DNA of 64,000 bases from Xanthomonas sp. DAR 34887 (GTDB taxonomy: Bacteria > Pseudomonadota > Gammaproteobacteria > Xanthomonadales > Xanthomonadaceae), in contig NZ_CP162490.1 of the NCBI RefSeq assembly GCF_041245805.1, positions 2,085,001 to 2,149,000 on the forward strand, given 5' to 3'. This document shows, one piece after another, positions 8,396 through 17,080 of this stretch. Made by a program: the position numbers and the translations under genes. The notes beneath the pieces were generated by a model. The model was given only the letters and a program-made list of their open reading frames with translations. It had not been told where the DNA came from and ran no database searches. How positions within the stretch are numbered: position 1 is the stretch's first letter; the number at the start of each line of letters is the position of its first letter.

Positions 8396-9811
8396 TCAGT
8401 CGGCGTCGACCAGCAGGCGCCCGCGCAAGGAATTGCTCAGCGCCTCGGTGATGGTGACGTCCACGAACTGGCCGATCAGCCGCGGATGGCCCGGGAAGTT
8501 CACCGAGCGCATGTTCTCGGTCTTGCCGGTCAGCTCGGCCGGGTTCTTCTTCGACGGGCCCTCGACCAGCACCGTCTGCACGCTGCCGACCATGCCGCGC
8601 GAAATCTGCAGCGAGTGCGCGTTGATGTGCGCCTGCAGCCGTGCCAGCCGCGCGTGCTTGACCGCCTCGGGCGTGCTGTCTTCCAGGTCCGCCGCAGGCG
8701 TGCCCGGGCGGCGCGAGTAGATGAAGGAGAAGCTCTGGTCGAAGCCCACGTCCTCGATCAGCTTCATGGTCTTGTCGAAGTCGGCATCGGTCTCGCCGGG
8801 GAAGCCGACGATGAAGTCCGAACTGATCGAGATGTCCGGGCGTACCGCGCGCAGCTTGCGGATCTTCTGCTTGAATTCCAGCGCGGTGTAGCCGCGCTTC
8901 ATCGCGCTGAGGATGCGGTCGCTGCCGGCCTGCACCGGCAGATGCAGGTAGTTGGCCAGCTGCGGCACGTCGCGGTAGGCGTCCACCAGCGAGTCGCTGA
9001 ACTCCAGCGGGTGCGAGGTGGTGAAGCGGATGCGGCCGATGCCCTCGATCTGCGCGATGCTGCGGATCAGCAGGCCCAGGTCGGCGTACTGCGGCTCCTC
9101 GCCGGCGTCGGCGTCGGCGTACGGCCCGCGGTAGGCGTTGACGTTCTGGCCGAGCAGGTTGATCTCGCGCACGCCCTGTGCGGCCAGCTGCGCCACTTCC
9201 ACCAGCACGTCCTCGAACGGCCGGCTGATCTCCTCGCCGCGGGTGTAGGGCACCACGCAGAACGAGCAGTACTTGGAGCAGCCTTCCATGATCGACACGA
9301 ACGCCGACGGGCCTTCGGCGCGCGGTTCCGGCAGGCGGTCGAACTTCTCGACCTCGGGGAAGCTGATGTCCACCTGCGACCTGCCCGATTCGCGCCGCGC
9401 GCGGATCAGCTCCGGCAGCCGGTGCAGGGTCTGCGGGCCGAACACCAGGTCCACGTAGGGCGCGCGCTTGACGATCGCCTCGCCCTCCTGCGACGCCACG
9501 CAGCCGCCGACGCCGATGATCACCGGCTTGCCGCCGGCCTTCAGCGCTTTCCAGCGACCGAGCTGGCTGAACACCTTCTCCTGCGCCTTCTCGCGGATCG
9601 AGCAGGTGTTGACCAGCACCACGTCGGCTTCTTCGGGGTTGTCGGTCAGCTCCAGGCCTTCGGCGGCGGCGAGCACGTCGGCCATCTTGGCCGAGTCGTA
9701 CTCGTTCATCTGGCAACCGTGGGTCTTGATGTACAGCTTGCCGCGGACCGCGGGCGCGGTGGCGGCCGGGGTGCCGACGGAGGGCAGGGGATGCAGGGCG
9801 GTCCCGGGCAT
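8396..9811 (-). CDS. miaB: tRNA-2-methylthio-N6-dimethylallyladenosine synthase MiaB
   Basis: A 471-residue radical-SAM methylthiotransferase that converts i6A37 to ms2i6A37 in tRNAs reading UNN codons. The N-terminal UPF0004 domain supplies the three cysteines of the auxiliary cluster (KTHGCQMN, VNTCSIRE, VGGCVASQ). The radical-SAM motif is GCSKYCSFC (Cys-x3-Cys-x2-Cys). The C-terminal TRAM domain includes VLVEGPSKKNPAELTGKTEN. Length is typical. First gene of the leftward block. Confidence 0.97.
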   Translation of the reverse strand: MPGTALHPLPSVGTPAATAPAVRGKLYIKTHGCQMNEYDSAKMADVLAAAEGLELTDNPEEADVVLVNTCSIREKAQEKVFSQLGRWKALKAGGKPVIIGVGGCVASQEGEAIVKRAPYVDLVFGPQTLHRLPELIRARRESGRSQVDISFPEVEKFDRLPEPRAEGPSAFVSIMEGCSKYCSFCVVPYTRGEEISRPFEDVLVEVAQLAAQGVREINLLGQNVNAYRGPYADADAGEEPQYADLGLLIRSIAQIEGIGRIRFTTSHPLEFSDSLVDAYRDVPQLANYLHLPVQAGSDRILSAMKRGYTALEFKQKIRKLRAVRPDISISSDFIVGFPGETDADFDKTMKLIEDVGFDQSFSFIYSRRPGTPAADLEDSTPEAVKHARLARLQAHINAHSLQISRGMVGSVQTVLVEGPSKKNPAELTGKTENMRSVNFPGHPRLIGQFVDVTITEALSNSLRGRLLVDAD

Positions 9812-9883
9812 GGCGCTTAATCCAGGCGGGTGGCGAAAGGAGAGCCGGCTAGTCTACCTGGGCCGGCGCCGCCGCGCAGGCGC

Positions 9884-10510
9884 TCAGGCCGCCTCGGCGG
9901 CCGCGTCGATCGCCTGCGCACGCTGCACCGCCGGCCGCGCCGCCATGCGTTCGACGTAGGCGCGGGTCGGCGCCGGCGGGTCGAGCAGGCCGAAACCGAT
10001 CATCCAGCCCAGCGCGCTGCCCCACAACACGTCGGCGGCGCTGCATTGCGCGCCCAGCAGATAGTCGCCGCGCGCCAGCTGGTCGTCGATCACGCCCATG
10101 ACGGTGTCGCAGTCGACGTACGGCGACATCGCCCGCGGCGGCGCCTCGCGCTTGAGCGCCCGGTCGATCACCGCCGGTTCGAACGCGGAGCCGTAGAACG
10201 CCAGCCAGCGCAGGTAGGGACCGCGGCGCGGATCGCCCATCGCCGGGGCCAGCCCGGCTTCCGGATACAGATCGGCCAGGTACTGGTAGATCGCCACCTG
10301 CTCGGTGACCACCGCGCCGGCATGCACGATCGCCGGCACCTTGCCCATCGGGTTGATCGCCAGGTACTCCGGTTCCAGTTGCGCGCCGCTGGCGAAGTCG
10401 ATGCGTTGCAGTGCGTAGTCCGCGCCCAGCTCCTCGAGCAGGATCAGCACGCCTTTGGAGCGGGATTTGGGGTTGTGGTACAGGGTCACATGGCGGTCGG
10501 CGATGGGCAT
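9884..10510 (-). CDS. Glutathione S-transferase family protein
   Basis: A 208-residue protein with a thioredoxin-like N-terminal domain starting VTLYHNPKSRSKG and containing the cis-Pro loop GKVPAIV and the EQVAIYQYLADLYPE glutathione-binding segment, then an all-helical C-terminal domain. The residue after the first strand is Asn-Pro-Lys-Ser, so a Ser is the likely thiol-activating residue. Substrate unknown. It is divergent from a WYL regulator 75 bases away, with an 8-bp inverted repeat between them, so that regulator probably controls it. Confidence 0.85.
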   Translation of the reverse strand: MPIADRHVTLYHNPKSRSKGVLILLEELGADYALQRIDFASGAQLEPEYLAINPMGKVPAIVHAGAVVTEQVAIYQYLADLYPEAGLAPAMGDPRRGPYLRWLAFYGSAFEPAVIDRALKREAPPRAMSPYVDCDTVMGVIDDQLARGDYLLGAQCSAADVLWGSALGWMIGFGLLDPPAPTRAYVERMAARPAVQRAQAIDAAAEAA

Positions 10511-10551
10511 GGCGGCGCTCCTTGGTGATCGAGCGTCCATGCTAGGCGCTG

Positions 10552-10574
10552 TTGCGGACGGATTCTGTCCGCAA
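10552..10574. promoter_or_regulatory. Perfect 8-bp dyad between GST and WYL regulator genes
   Basis: TTGCGGAC, seven-base spacer, GTCCGCAA: a perfect inverted repeat in the 75-base divergent intergenic region, 12 bases before the regulator start and 42 bases before the GST start. Its position and symmetry fit an operator for a dimeric regulator acting on both promoters. Inferred; the neighbouring HTH-WYL protein is the obvious candidate. Confidence 0.6.
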
Positions 10575-10585
10575 TACCGTGCGCC

Positions 10586-11551
10586 ATGGTTTCTGCCGCC
10601 TCCCGCACCCTGCGCCTGATCGGCCTGCTGCAGACCCGCCGGGTCTGGTCCGGCGCGGAGCTGGCCGAACGCCTGGACGTGGACCGGCGCAGCCTGCGCC
10701 GCGACATCGAACGCCTGCGCGCCCTGGGCTACGCGGTCCAGGCCTCGTCCGGGGTCGGTGGCGGCTACCGGCTGGCGGCCGGTGCGCAGATGCTGCCGCT
10801 GCTGTTCGAGGACGACGAGGCGGTGACGGTCGCGGTGGCGCTGCGCGCGGCCGCAGCGAGCATGGGCGGTCTGGAGGACACCGCACTGCGGGTGCTGGCC
10901 AAGCTCGACCCGCTGCTGCCGGCGCGGGTGCGGCAGCGCGCCGGGGCATTGCAGGCGGTCACCCTGTCGTTGGGCCAAGCGCCGGCGGCGGACACCCAGG
11001 TGCTGATCGGCATCGCCAGCGCCTGCCGTGATCGGCGCCTGCTCGGCTTCGGCTACCGCGACCATGCCGGACGCAGCAGCCAGCGCCTGATCGAGCCGTT
11101 GCGCCTGGTCAACTACGGGCGCCGCTGGTACCTGCTGGGCTGGGACCGTGCGCGCGCCGACTGGCGGACGTTCCGCGCCGAGCGCATCGTGCCGCCGCTG
11201 CAGCCTGGCGAGACGATCGCGCTGCGGCTGCCGCCGCGTGACCCGGCGGCGATGGTGCGCGATGCGATCCAGCATAGCCCGCTGCCGCAGCAGTTCGGGC
11301 TGAGCGTGCGGCTGCGCGGCAGCGTGGCCGAGCTGGGTCCGCGTATTCCGTCCTGGTGCGGAACCCTGGAGGCCGAGCAGGACGGCCATTGCCGGCTGAG
11401 CATGCTGGCTGACGCGCTGCCCTGGCTGGCCGCGCAACTGCTCACCCTGGGCGTGCCGTTCGCATCGCTGCAGGCCGACGCGGCGGTGATCGCCGGACTG
11501 CGCGGCGCGCTGGCCGACCTGCTGGCGCAGTTGCCGGCCGGCCCCGAATGA
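10586..11551 (+). CDS. HTH-WYL transcriptional regulator (YafY/PafC-like)
   Basis: A 321-residue regulator. The N-terminal winged helix-turn-helix (about residues 8-58) contains RLIGLLQTRRVWSGAELAER and VDRRSLRRDIERLRALGY, typical of DeoR/HTH_11 domains. The WYL domain lies about 140-220 with LVNYGRRWYLLGWDRAR carrying the RWYL core, and a WCX-like C-terminal domain follows. WYL domains sense ligands or nucleic acid. It probably regulates itself and the divergent GST. Confidence 0.88.
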   Translation: MVSAASRTLRLIGLLQTRRVWSGAELAERLDVDRRSLRRDIERLRALGYAVQASSGVGGGYRLAAGAQMLPLLFEDDEAVTVAVALRAAAASMGGLEDTALRVLAKLDPLLPARVRQRAGALQAVTLSLGQAPAADTQVLIGIASACRDRRLLGFGYRDHAGRSSQRLIEPLRLVNYGRRWYLLGWDRARADWRTFRAERIVPPLQPGETIALRLPPRDPAAMVRDAIQHSPLPQQFGLSVRLRGSVAELGPRIPSWCGTLEAEQDGHCRLSMLADALPWLAAQLLTLGVPFASLQADAAVIAGLRGALADLLAQLPAGPE

Positions 11552-11654
11552 ACCGGCCAGGTACGAGGCGGGCCGCCTGGGGAAACGGGCGGCCGGTCCC
11601 GCCGCTGCTGCCACGCACTTGGCAAGTGCCGGCGAAGTTGGGACACTCGCCGCC

Positions 11655-12593
11655 ATGAAGGGGATGGTGGGGCTTCTGGGGCTTGCAATCGCAACGCTGT
11701 CGGCAACGCCGGCCAGCGCCGGCACCCTGTACAAGTGCATCGGCGGCGACGGCGTGCCCAGCTACGTCAGCAAGCGCGTGGCCGGCGCCAGTTGCAGCGT
11801 GGTCGGCAGCTATGTGCCCGATCGTCGTGCCTCCCGCCCGGCGCCCGCGGTTAACGCGGTCCCGGCCGAGCGTGCGGCCAATCGCGGTGTCATCACGCTG
11901 GCCGCGCCGCAGTCCGGCGCGCCGGCCACCATCATCAGCGCGCCGGTCGCCGCCAGCGTGGCGCCGAAGAGCGTGGCACCCGTGCCTGCGACGGCCGGGA
12001 CCGCGCCGCGGCGGGTGGTCAGCGGCCAGGTCTATTCCTATATGAAGGACGGGGTACGCCACTACACCAGCGCGCGGCCGACCCAGGTCGCCAGCCTCGG
12101 CGCGGTGCGCACCATCCGCTACAGCTTTATCGAGACCTGCTATGCCTGCGCCAACCCCGGCCTGAACTTCGGTGCGGTGCGGCTGAACACCACCGCCTAC
12201 CAGAGCGAGATCGCCGCCGCGGCGCGCGAGTACGGGGTCGACGAGGCGGTGGTGCGCGCCATCATCCATGCCGAGTCGGCATACAACCCGATGGCGCTGA
12301 GCCGCGCCGGCGCGCAGGGCCTGATGCAGCTGATGCCACCGACCGCACGCCGTTTCGGAGTCAGCGATTCGTTCGATGCCTCGCAGAACATCCGCGGCGG
12401 CGTGCAGTACCTGGCCTGGCTGCTGAAGCGCTTCAACGGCAACCTGACCCTGGCCGCCGCCGGCTACAACGCCGGCGAAGGCGCGGTAGACAAACACGGC
12501 GGGGTGCCGCCGTACAGCGAGACCCAGCGCTACGTGCAGCGTGTCGGCGTGCTCGCCGACCGCTACCGCGGCGTGCTCGCGACGGCGCATTGA
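11655..12593 (+). CDS. Secreted lytic murein transglycosylase with DUF4124-like N-terminus
   Basis: A 312-residue secreted protein. The signal peptide (LLGLAIATLSATPASA) precedes a DUF4124-like segment beginning GTLYKCIGGDGVPSYVS, a Pro/Ala-rich linker, and a C-terminal SLT goose-type lysozyme domain (about 190-300). The catalytic Glu is in IIHAESAYNP, followed by GLMQLMPPTARRFGV and AAGYNAGEGAV, the standard motifs. It should cleave the glycan strand to 1,6-anhydro-MurNAc ends. ATG at 11655 was chosen because it immediately precedes the signal peptide. Confidence 0.9.
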   Translation: MKGMVGLLGLAIATLSATPASAGTLYKCIGGDGVPSYVSKRVAGASCSVVGSYVPDRRASRPAPAVNAVPAERAANRGVITLAAPQSGAPATIISAPVAASVAPKSVAPVPATAGTAPRRVVSGQVYSYMKDGVRHYTSARPTQVASLGAVRTIRYSFIETCYACANPGLNFGAVRLNTTAYQSEIAAAAREYGVDEAVVRAIIHAESAYNPMALSRAGAQGLMQLMPPTARRFGVSDSFDASQNIRGGVQYLAWLLKRFNGNLTLAAAGYNAGEGAVDKHGGVPPYSETQRYVQRVGVLADRYRGVLATAH

Positions 12594-12622
12594 GGCATGC
12601 TTGTCGCCGTCGCGACGATGCA

Positions 12623-12652
12623 TTGTCTGCGCGTTAAGGGTTCCGCTACACT
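12623..12652 (+). promoter_or_regulatory. Candidate sigma70 promoter for petABC
   Basis: TTGTCT (12623-12628), an 18-base spacer and TACACT (12647-12652), about 80 bases upstream of petA. It is the only well-formed hexamer pair I see in the 138-base gap before the operon. Confidence 0.45.
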
Positions 12653-12731
12653 GCAGTGGATTTTATGCGGTTCGACCCCCACCGAACCGCTGGCAGCCTA
12701 ATGCTACCCAATCAAAAAATCGGAGTGCCGG

Positions 12732-13355
12732 ATGGCCAACGATGGGGTCAACGATTCTGTTAATGCAGGACGCCGCCGCTTTCTCACCGCCACCACGGCG
12801 GTGGTGGGCGCGGTGGGTGCGGGTTTCGTCGCGGTTCCTTTCATCAAGTCCTGGAACCCCAGCGCCAAGGCCAAACTGGCCGGTGCGCCGGTCACCGCGG
12901 ACATCAGCGCGTTGCAGGAAGGCCAGCGCCTGATCCTGGAGTGGCGCGGTCAGCCGATCTGGATCGTCAAGCGCTCCAAGGCGATCCTGGACGCATTGCC
13001 GACCCTCGATGGGCGGCTCAAGGACCCCAAGTCCGAGGTCACCGACCAGCAGCCGTCCTACATCAAGGGCGAGGGCCGTTCGATCAAGCCCGACATCTCG
13101 GTGCTGGTCGGGCTGTGCACGCACCTGGGCTGCTCGCCGGAGATGGTCGCCGAGATCCGCCCCGAACCCTACGATCCGGAATGGAAGGGCGGCTATTTCT
13201 GCCCCTGCCACAAGTCGCGCTTCGACATGGCCGGCCGCGTGTTCCAGGGCGTGCCTGCGCCGATCAACCTGCTGGTGCCCCCGCATCACTACCAGGACGA
13301 CAACACGCTGATCATCGGCGTCGATCCCAGTTCGTCCGCGAAGGGGGCAGCGTAA
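12732..13355 (+). CDS. petA: Ubiquinol-cytochrome c reductase, Rieske iron-sulfur subunit
   Basis: A 207-residue Rieske subunit of the bc1 complex. The N-terminus has a twin-arginine-like GRRRFLTATTAVVGAVG segment that stays as the membrane anchor. The 2Fe-2S ligands are in CTHLGCSPE and CPCHKSRFD, with the typical proteobacterial insertion between them, followed by the Pro loop GVPAPINLLVP. It transfers electrons from ubiquinol at the Qo site to cytochrome c1. First gene of the operon, 3 bases before petB. Confidence 0.97.
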   Translation: MANDGVNDSVNAGRRRFLTATTAVVGAVGAGFVAVPFIKSWNPSAKAKLAGAPVTADISALQEGQRLILEWRGQPIWIVKRSKAILDALPTLDGRLKDPKSEVTDQQPSYIKGEGRSIKPDISVLVGLCTHLGCSPEMVAEIRPEPYDPEWKGGYFCPCHKSRFDMAGRVFQGVPAPINLLVPPHHYQDDNTLIIGVDPSSSAKGAA

Positions 13356-13358
13356 GCC

Positions 13359-14621
13359 ATGGCCGACAATCTCCTTACCCGCACCGCGGGCAACGTGTTC
13401 GACTGGGTCAACGAGCGCGCGCCGGGGCTGATGCCGTTCTACCGCAAGCACGTCGGCGAGTACTACGCGCCGAAGAACTTCAACATCTGGTACTACTTCG
13501 GTTCGCTGGCACTGGTGGTGCTGGTCAACCAGATCGTCACCGGCATCTTCCTGACGATGCACTACAAGACCAGCGCGGCCGAGGCGTTCAACTCGGTCGA
13601 GTACATCATGCGCGACGTCGAGTGGGGCTGGCTGATCCGCTACATGCACTCCACCGGCGCCTCGCTGTTCTTCATCGTGGTGTACCTGCACATGTTCCGC
13701 GGCCTGCTCTACGGCAGCTACAAGAAGCCGCGCGAGCTGGTGTGGATCCTCGGCATGCTGATCTACCTGGTGCTGATGGCCGAAGCGTTCATGGGCTACG
13801 TGCTGCCGTGGGGGCAGATGTCGTTCTGGGGCGCCAAGGTGATCATCTCGCTGTTCGGCGCGATCCCGGTGATCGGCAACGGCCTGACCGAATGGATCAT
13901 GGGCGACTACCTGCCCTCCGACGCCACGCTCAACCGTTTCTTCGCGCTGCACGTGATCGCGCTGCCGCTGGTGCTGTTGCTGCTGGTGGTGCTGCACCTG
14001 GGCGCGCTGCACGAAGTCGGTTCCAACAACCCCGACGGCGTGGAGATCAAGAAGGGGCCCAAGGGCAACCGCTGGGATCCGAACAAGCCGGCCGACGGCA
14101 TTCCGTTCCACCCCTACTACACGGTCAAGGACATGGTCGGCGTCGGCTTCCTGCTGCTGATCGGCGCCTTCATCATCTTCTTCGTGCCCGCGTTCGGCGG
14201 CCTGTTCCTGGAGCACGACAACTTCACCGAAGCCAATCGCCTGGTCACGCCCGAGCACATCAAGCCGGTGTGGTACTACACGCCGTACTACGCGATGTTG
14301 CGGGTGGTGCCGAACAAGCTCGGCGGCGTGCTGGTGATGTTCTCGGCGATCGCGATCCTGTTCCTGGTGCCGTGGCTGGACCGCGCCAAGGTCAAGTCGA
14401 TCCGCTACCGCGGCTGGATTTCCAGGGTGATGCTGGGCGTGCTGGCGGTGTGCTTCGTCTGGCTCGGCGTGATCGGCTCCGGTCCCGGCACTGATGCCAG
14501 CGAGACCATCATCGGCCGCGTGCTGACCGTGCTGTATTTCGGATTCTTCCTGACCATGCCGGTCTGGACCACGTTGGACCGGACCAAGCCGGTGCCGGAG
14601 CGGGTGACGACCCATGACTAA
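13359..14621 (+). CDS. petB: Cytochrome b subunit of the bc1 complex
   Basis: A 420-residue integral membrane subunit with two b hemes and the Qo and Qi sites. Heme-ligand histidines are visible in YMHSTGASLFFIVVYLHMFR and LHVIALPLVLLLLVVLHLG. The cd1 segment has VLPWGQMSFWGAK (about residues 148-160). The Qo-loop motif reads PVWY (about 303-306) rather than the canonical PEWY, a variant known in some proteobacteria. The stop overlaps a 50-codon ORF that repeats part of this protein. Confidence 0.97.
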   Translation: MADNLLTRTAGNVFDWVNERAPGLMPFYRKHVGEYYAPKNFNIWYYFGSLALVVLVNQIVTGIFLTMHYKTSAAEAFNSVEYIMRDVEWGWLIRYMHSTGASLFFIVVYLHMFRGLLYGSYKKPRELVWILGMLIYLVLMAEAFMGYVLPWGQMSFWGAKVIISLFGAIPVIGNGLTEWIMGDYLPSDATLNRFFALHVIALPLVLLLLVVLHLGALHEVGSNNPDGVEIKKGPKGNRWDPNKPADGIPFHPYYTVKDMVGVGFLLLIGAFIIFFVPAFGGLFLEHDNFTEANRLVTPEHIKPVWYYTPYYAMLRVVPNKLGGVLVMFSAIAILFLVPWLDRAKVKSIRYRGWISRVMLGVLAVCFVWLGVIGSGPGTDASETIIGRVLTVLYFGFFLTMPVWTTLDRTKPVPERVTTHD

Positions 14622-14766
14622 GCCCATGATCGCCGCGCTGTGCTGCTTCGCGGGCGTCTCCCTGTTGTCCGCCATGAGCTACCTGCTGCCGTTGGGGCAG
14701 ATCGTGTTCTGGGGCCGGCAGGCGCTCGGCTCCTTGTTCGGTGCAATGGCGGAGGGATCCCTATGA
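14614..14766 (+). CDS. 50-codon micro-ORF between petB and petC resembling the cytochrome b Qo-side helix
   Basis: ATG at 14614 lies inside the last codons of petB, and the TGA at 14764-14766 overlaps the petC start (ATGA), so the frame is coupled at both ends. The product has one hydrophobic helix (IAALCCFAGVSLLSAMSYLL), then LPLGQIVFWG and SLFGA. Cytochrome b has LPWGQMSFWG and SLFGA at residues about 149-168 with exactly the same spacing, so this looks like a diverged copy of the helix C/cd1 segment. It could be a bc1 accessory subunit or a decaying duplication. Its tight coupling favours translation; function is unknown. Confidence 0.6.
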   Translation: MTKPMIAALCCFAGVSLLSAMSYLLPLGQIVFWGRQALGSLFGAMAEGSL

Positions 14767-15509
14767 GCAAGCGCCTGATGTCCATCCTGGCCTGCTTTGC
14801 CTGCGCGCTGCTGTTGTCCGCCTCGGCGCTGGCCGCCGAGGGCGGCGCCACCCAGCAGGCCGGCAACGACCTCGGCGACCGCGCCTCGCTGCAGCGCGGC
14901 GCCAAGCTGTTCATGAACTACTGCTCCGGCTGCCATTCGCTGAAATACCTGCGTTACTCGCGCATGGCCGAAGACCTGGGCCTGAGCGAGGACGAGGTGA
15001 TGGCCAACCTCAACTTCACCGGCGCCAAGGTCGGCGAGCACATCGAGGCGGCGATGCCGCACGATGCGGCCACCAAATGGTTCGGCAAGGCGCCGCCGGA
15101 CCTGAGCCTGATCGCGCGGGTGCGCGGCACCGACTGGGTCTACACCTACCTCAAGTCGTTCTACCTGGACCAGTCGCGCCCGCTGGGCTGGAACAACAAG
15201 CTGTTCGCCAACGCCTCGATGCCCAATCCGCTGTGGGAGCTGCAGGGCCTGCAGCAGCCGGTCTACGGCAAGGCAGAGCAGCCTGGCGTGGACAAGCCGG
15301 TGGAGCGGTTGCAACTGGCCTCGCCGGGCAAGGAAACGCCGGCGCAATTCGACCAGACGGTGCGCGACATCAGCAACTTCCTCGAATACGCCGGCGAACC
15401 CGCCGCGTTGAAGCGGCAGAGCCTGGGCGTGTGGGTGGTGCTGTTCCTGGCGCTGCTGACCTTCCTGGCCTATCTGCTGAAGAAGGAATACTGGAAGGAC
15501 GTGCATTGA
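14763..15509 (+). CDS. petC: Cytochrome c1
   Basis: A 248-residue membrane-anchored c-type cytochrome. A signal peptide (LACFACALLLSASALAA) is followed by the heme-binding CSGCH within FMNYCSGCHSLKYLRYSRM, the axial-Met region NASMPNPLWEL, and a C-terminal anchor helix (VWVVLFLALLTFLAYLLKKEYW). It accepts electrons from the Rieske protein. ATG at 14763 overlaps the stop of the micro-ORF. Confidence 0.97.
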   Translation: MSKRLMSILACFACALLLSASALAAEGGATQQAGNDLGDRASLQRGAKLFMNYCSGCHSLKYLRYSRMAEDLGLSEDEVMANLNFTGAKVGEHIEAAMPHDAATKWFGKAPPDLSLIARVRGTDWVYTYLKSFYLDQSRPLGWNNKLFANASMPNPLWELQGLQQPVYGKAEQPGVDKPVERLQLASPGKETPAQFDQTVRDISNFLEYAGEPAALKRQSLGVWVVLFLALLTFLAYLLKKEYWKDVH

Positions 15510-15678
15510 GCGTCGGCCGCAGGCCGGCGTGTTGTCTGCATCGTTGCTGACCCGATCCCCTGTTCATCCTATTGGCTTTTGCGAGCGAGGGTTGCACACT
15601 CAGGGGCCGTGATGACCGTCAGCAGGGTGTTGGCGGCATCGATGCGGCCGGCGGATTCCGGTCGTCGGAGAGCCTTGA

Positions 15679-16314
15679 ATGGCGGCGAGTGTGCGTATGC
15701 GAAATACCTTGACGTTGTTTTCTTCCACCGATGACGTGCTGTGCCACCGCGTCCGTCTGGTGCTCGCCGCAAAGGGCGTGACCTACGATTTCGTGGCGGT
15801 GGATCCGCAGAACCCTCCCGAAGACCTGATCGATCTCAATCCCTACCACTCGGTACCGACCCTGGTCGAGCGCGAGTTGGTGCTGTACGCCGCCTCCGTG
15901 GTCAGCGAATATCTGGACGAACGCTATCCGCATCCGCCGCTGATGCCGGTCGATCCGTTGTCGCGTGCGCGCCTGCGTCTGGCGATGCTGCGCATCGAGC
16001 ACGACTGGGTGCCGCAGGTGCAGGCGATCCAGCTTGGCAACAAGGCCCAGGCCGAGGCCGGGCGCAAGCGGCTCAAGGAGCTGCTGACCGCGTCGGTGCC
16101 GCTGTTCAAGGCCAGCAAGTTCTTCCTCAATCCGGAAATGAGCCTGGCCGATTGCGCGATGGCGCCGATCATCTGGCGCCTGCAGGCGCTGGACATTCCG
16201 CTGCCCAAGGACGGCAAGGCGATCGAGGACTACGGCAACCGCATTTTCCGCAATCCCGGTTTCATCCGCAGCCTGACGGATCAGGAAAAGAAGCTGCGCG
16301 ACCTGCCGGCCTGA
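15679..16314 (+). CDS. sspA: Stringent starvation protein A (GST-fold)
   Basis: A 211-residue GST-fold protein that associates with RNA polymerase and modulates transcription under starvation. It has the SspA-like N-terminus TLTLFSSTDDVLCHRVRLVL, NPYHSVPTLVERELVLY, and the YLDERYPHPPLMPVDPL segment; no catalytic thiol-activating residue is expected. A second in-frame ATG at 15697 is an alternative start. The petABC-sspA-sspB order is common in gamma- and betaproteobacteria. Confidence 0.93.
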   Translation: MAASVRMRNTLTLFSSTDDVLCHRVRLVLAAKGVTYDFVAVDPQNPPEDLIDLNPYHSVPTLVERELVLYAASVVSEYLDERYPHPPLMPVDPLSRARLRLAMLRIEHDWVPQVQAIQLGNKAQAEAGRKRLKELLTASVPLFKASKFFLNPEMSLADCAMAPIIWRLQALDIPLPKDGKAIEDYGNRIFRNPGFIRSLTDQEKKLRDLPA

Positions 16315-16393
16315 TGCTGCGGCCGCGCGTGGCGCCTCCGATGTTTTCCGCGTTGCGCCAGCGCCAATGCGTGCCGGCGCGTAGAATTGGCGC

Positions 16394-16828
16394 ATGACCG
16401 ACGATATTTCCCGCATGACCAGCCATCGCCCGTACCTGTTGCGGGCGCTGGTGGAGTGGATCAACGACAACGGCATGACCCCGCACATCCTGGTGGATGC
16501 GGGCCTGCCCAACGTGCAGGTGCCGCCGAGTGCGGTCAAGGACGGCAGGGTGGTGCTCAACATCGCCGAGCGCGCGGTGGTGCGCCTGCAGATCGACAAC
16601 GAAGGGGTCAGCTTCACCGCCCGCTTCGGCGGCGTCAGCTATCCGGTGCAGGTGCCGATGGCCGCGGTGCTGGCGGTGTACGCGCGCGAGACCGGGCAGG
16701 GCATGGCGCTGCCGGACGATATCCATGGCGCCACCGAGCCGCCGGGCGACGACACTCCGCCGCCGCGCCCCAGCGGTTCCGACGATGGCGCTGGCGGCAA
16801 GCGCCCGCATCTGCGCGTGGTGAAGTAA
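16394..16828 (+). CDS. sspB: ClpXP protease specificity-enhancing factor SspB
   Basis: A 144-residue adaptor that delivers ssrA-tagged proteins to ClpXP. The N-terminal dimerisation helix and substrate-binding barrel are visible in RPYLLRALVEWINDNGMTPH and VLNIAERAVVRLQIDNEGVS. An acidic/Pro-rich linker follows, and the C-terminal ClpX-binding tail is RPHLRVVK, matching the family's LRVVK ending. Confidence 0.95.
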   Translation: MTDDISRMTSHRPYLLRALVEWINDNGMTPHILVDAGLPNVQVPPSAVKDGRVVLNIAERAVVRLQIDNEGVSFTARFGGVSYPVQVPMAAVLAVYARETGQGMALPDDIHGATEPPGDDTPPPRPSGSDDGAGGKRPHLRVVK

Positions 16829-16979
16829 CCACGGCTTCTGGTTTGCGCCGGCGAGGATGTGGCCGGTGCGAACGTCCGATCCGCTGCGGGCGTCGCCACC
16901 CGGCGGATCGCGTCCAGCGTCGGTGCCGCGCAGCATGCGCCACGGCTCACGCGTCTACCTCAACTTGGATCGAGCCCCT

Positions 16980-17002
16980 GTAGGAGCGGCTTCAGCCGCG
17001 AC
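16980..17002. repeat. REP-type palindrome, single copy
   Basis: GTAGGAGCGGCTTCAGCCGCGAC, in which GCGGCT-TC-AGCCGC is an imperfect hairpin. The same unit occurs as an inverted pair at 17788-17873. Such extragenic palindromes are abundant in xanthomonads. Confidence 0.75.
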
Positions 17003-17080
17003 CGATATCCACGTGGAGCGTCTTGTCTGCCTGCGGAGACCCCGCCCGCGCAGAGCGCGTCTTCGCGAACGGCGGGCCCC

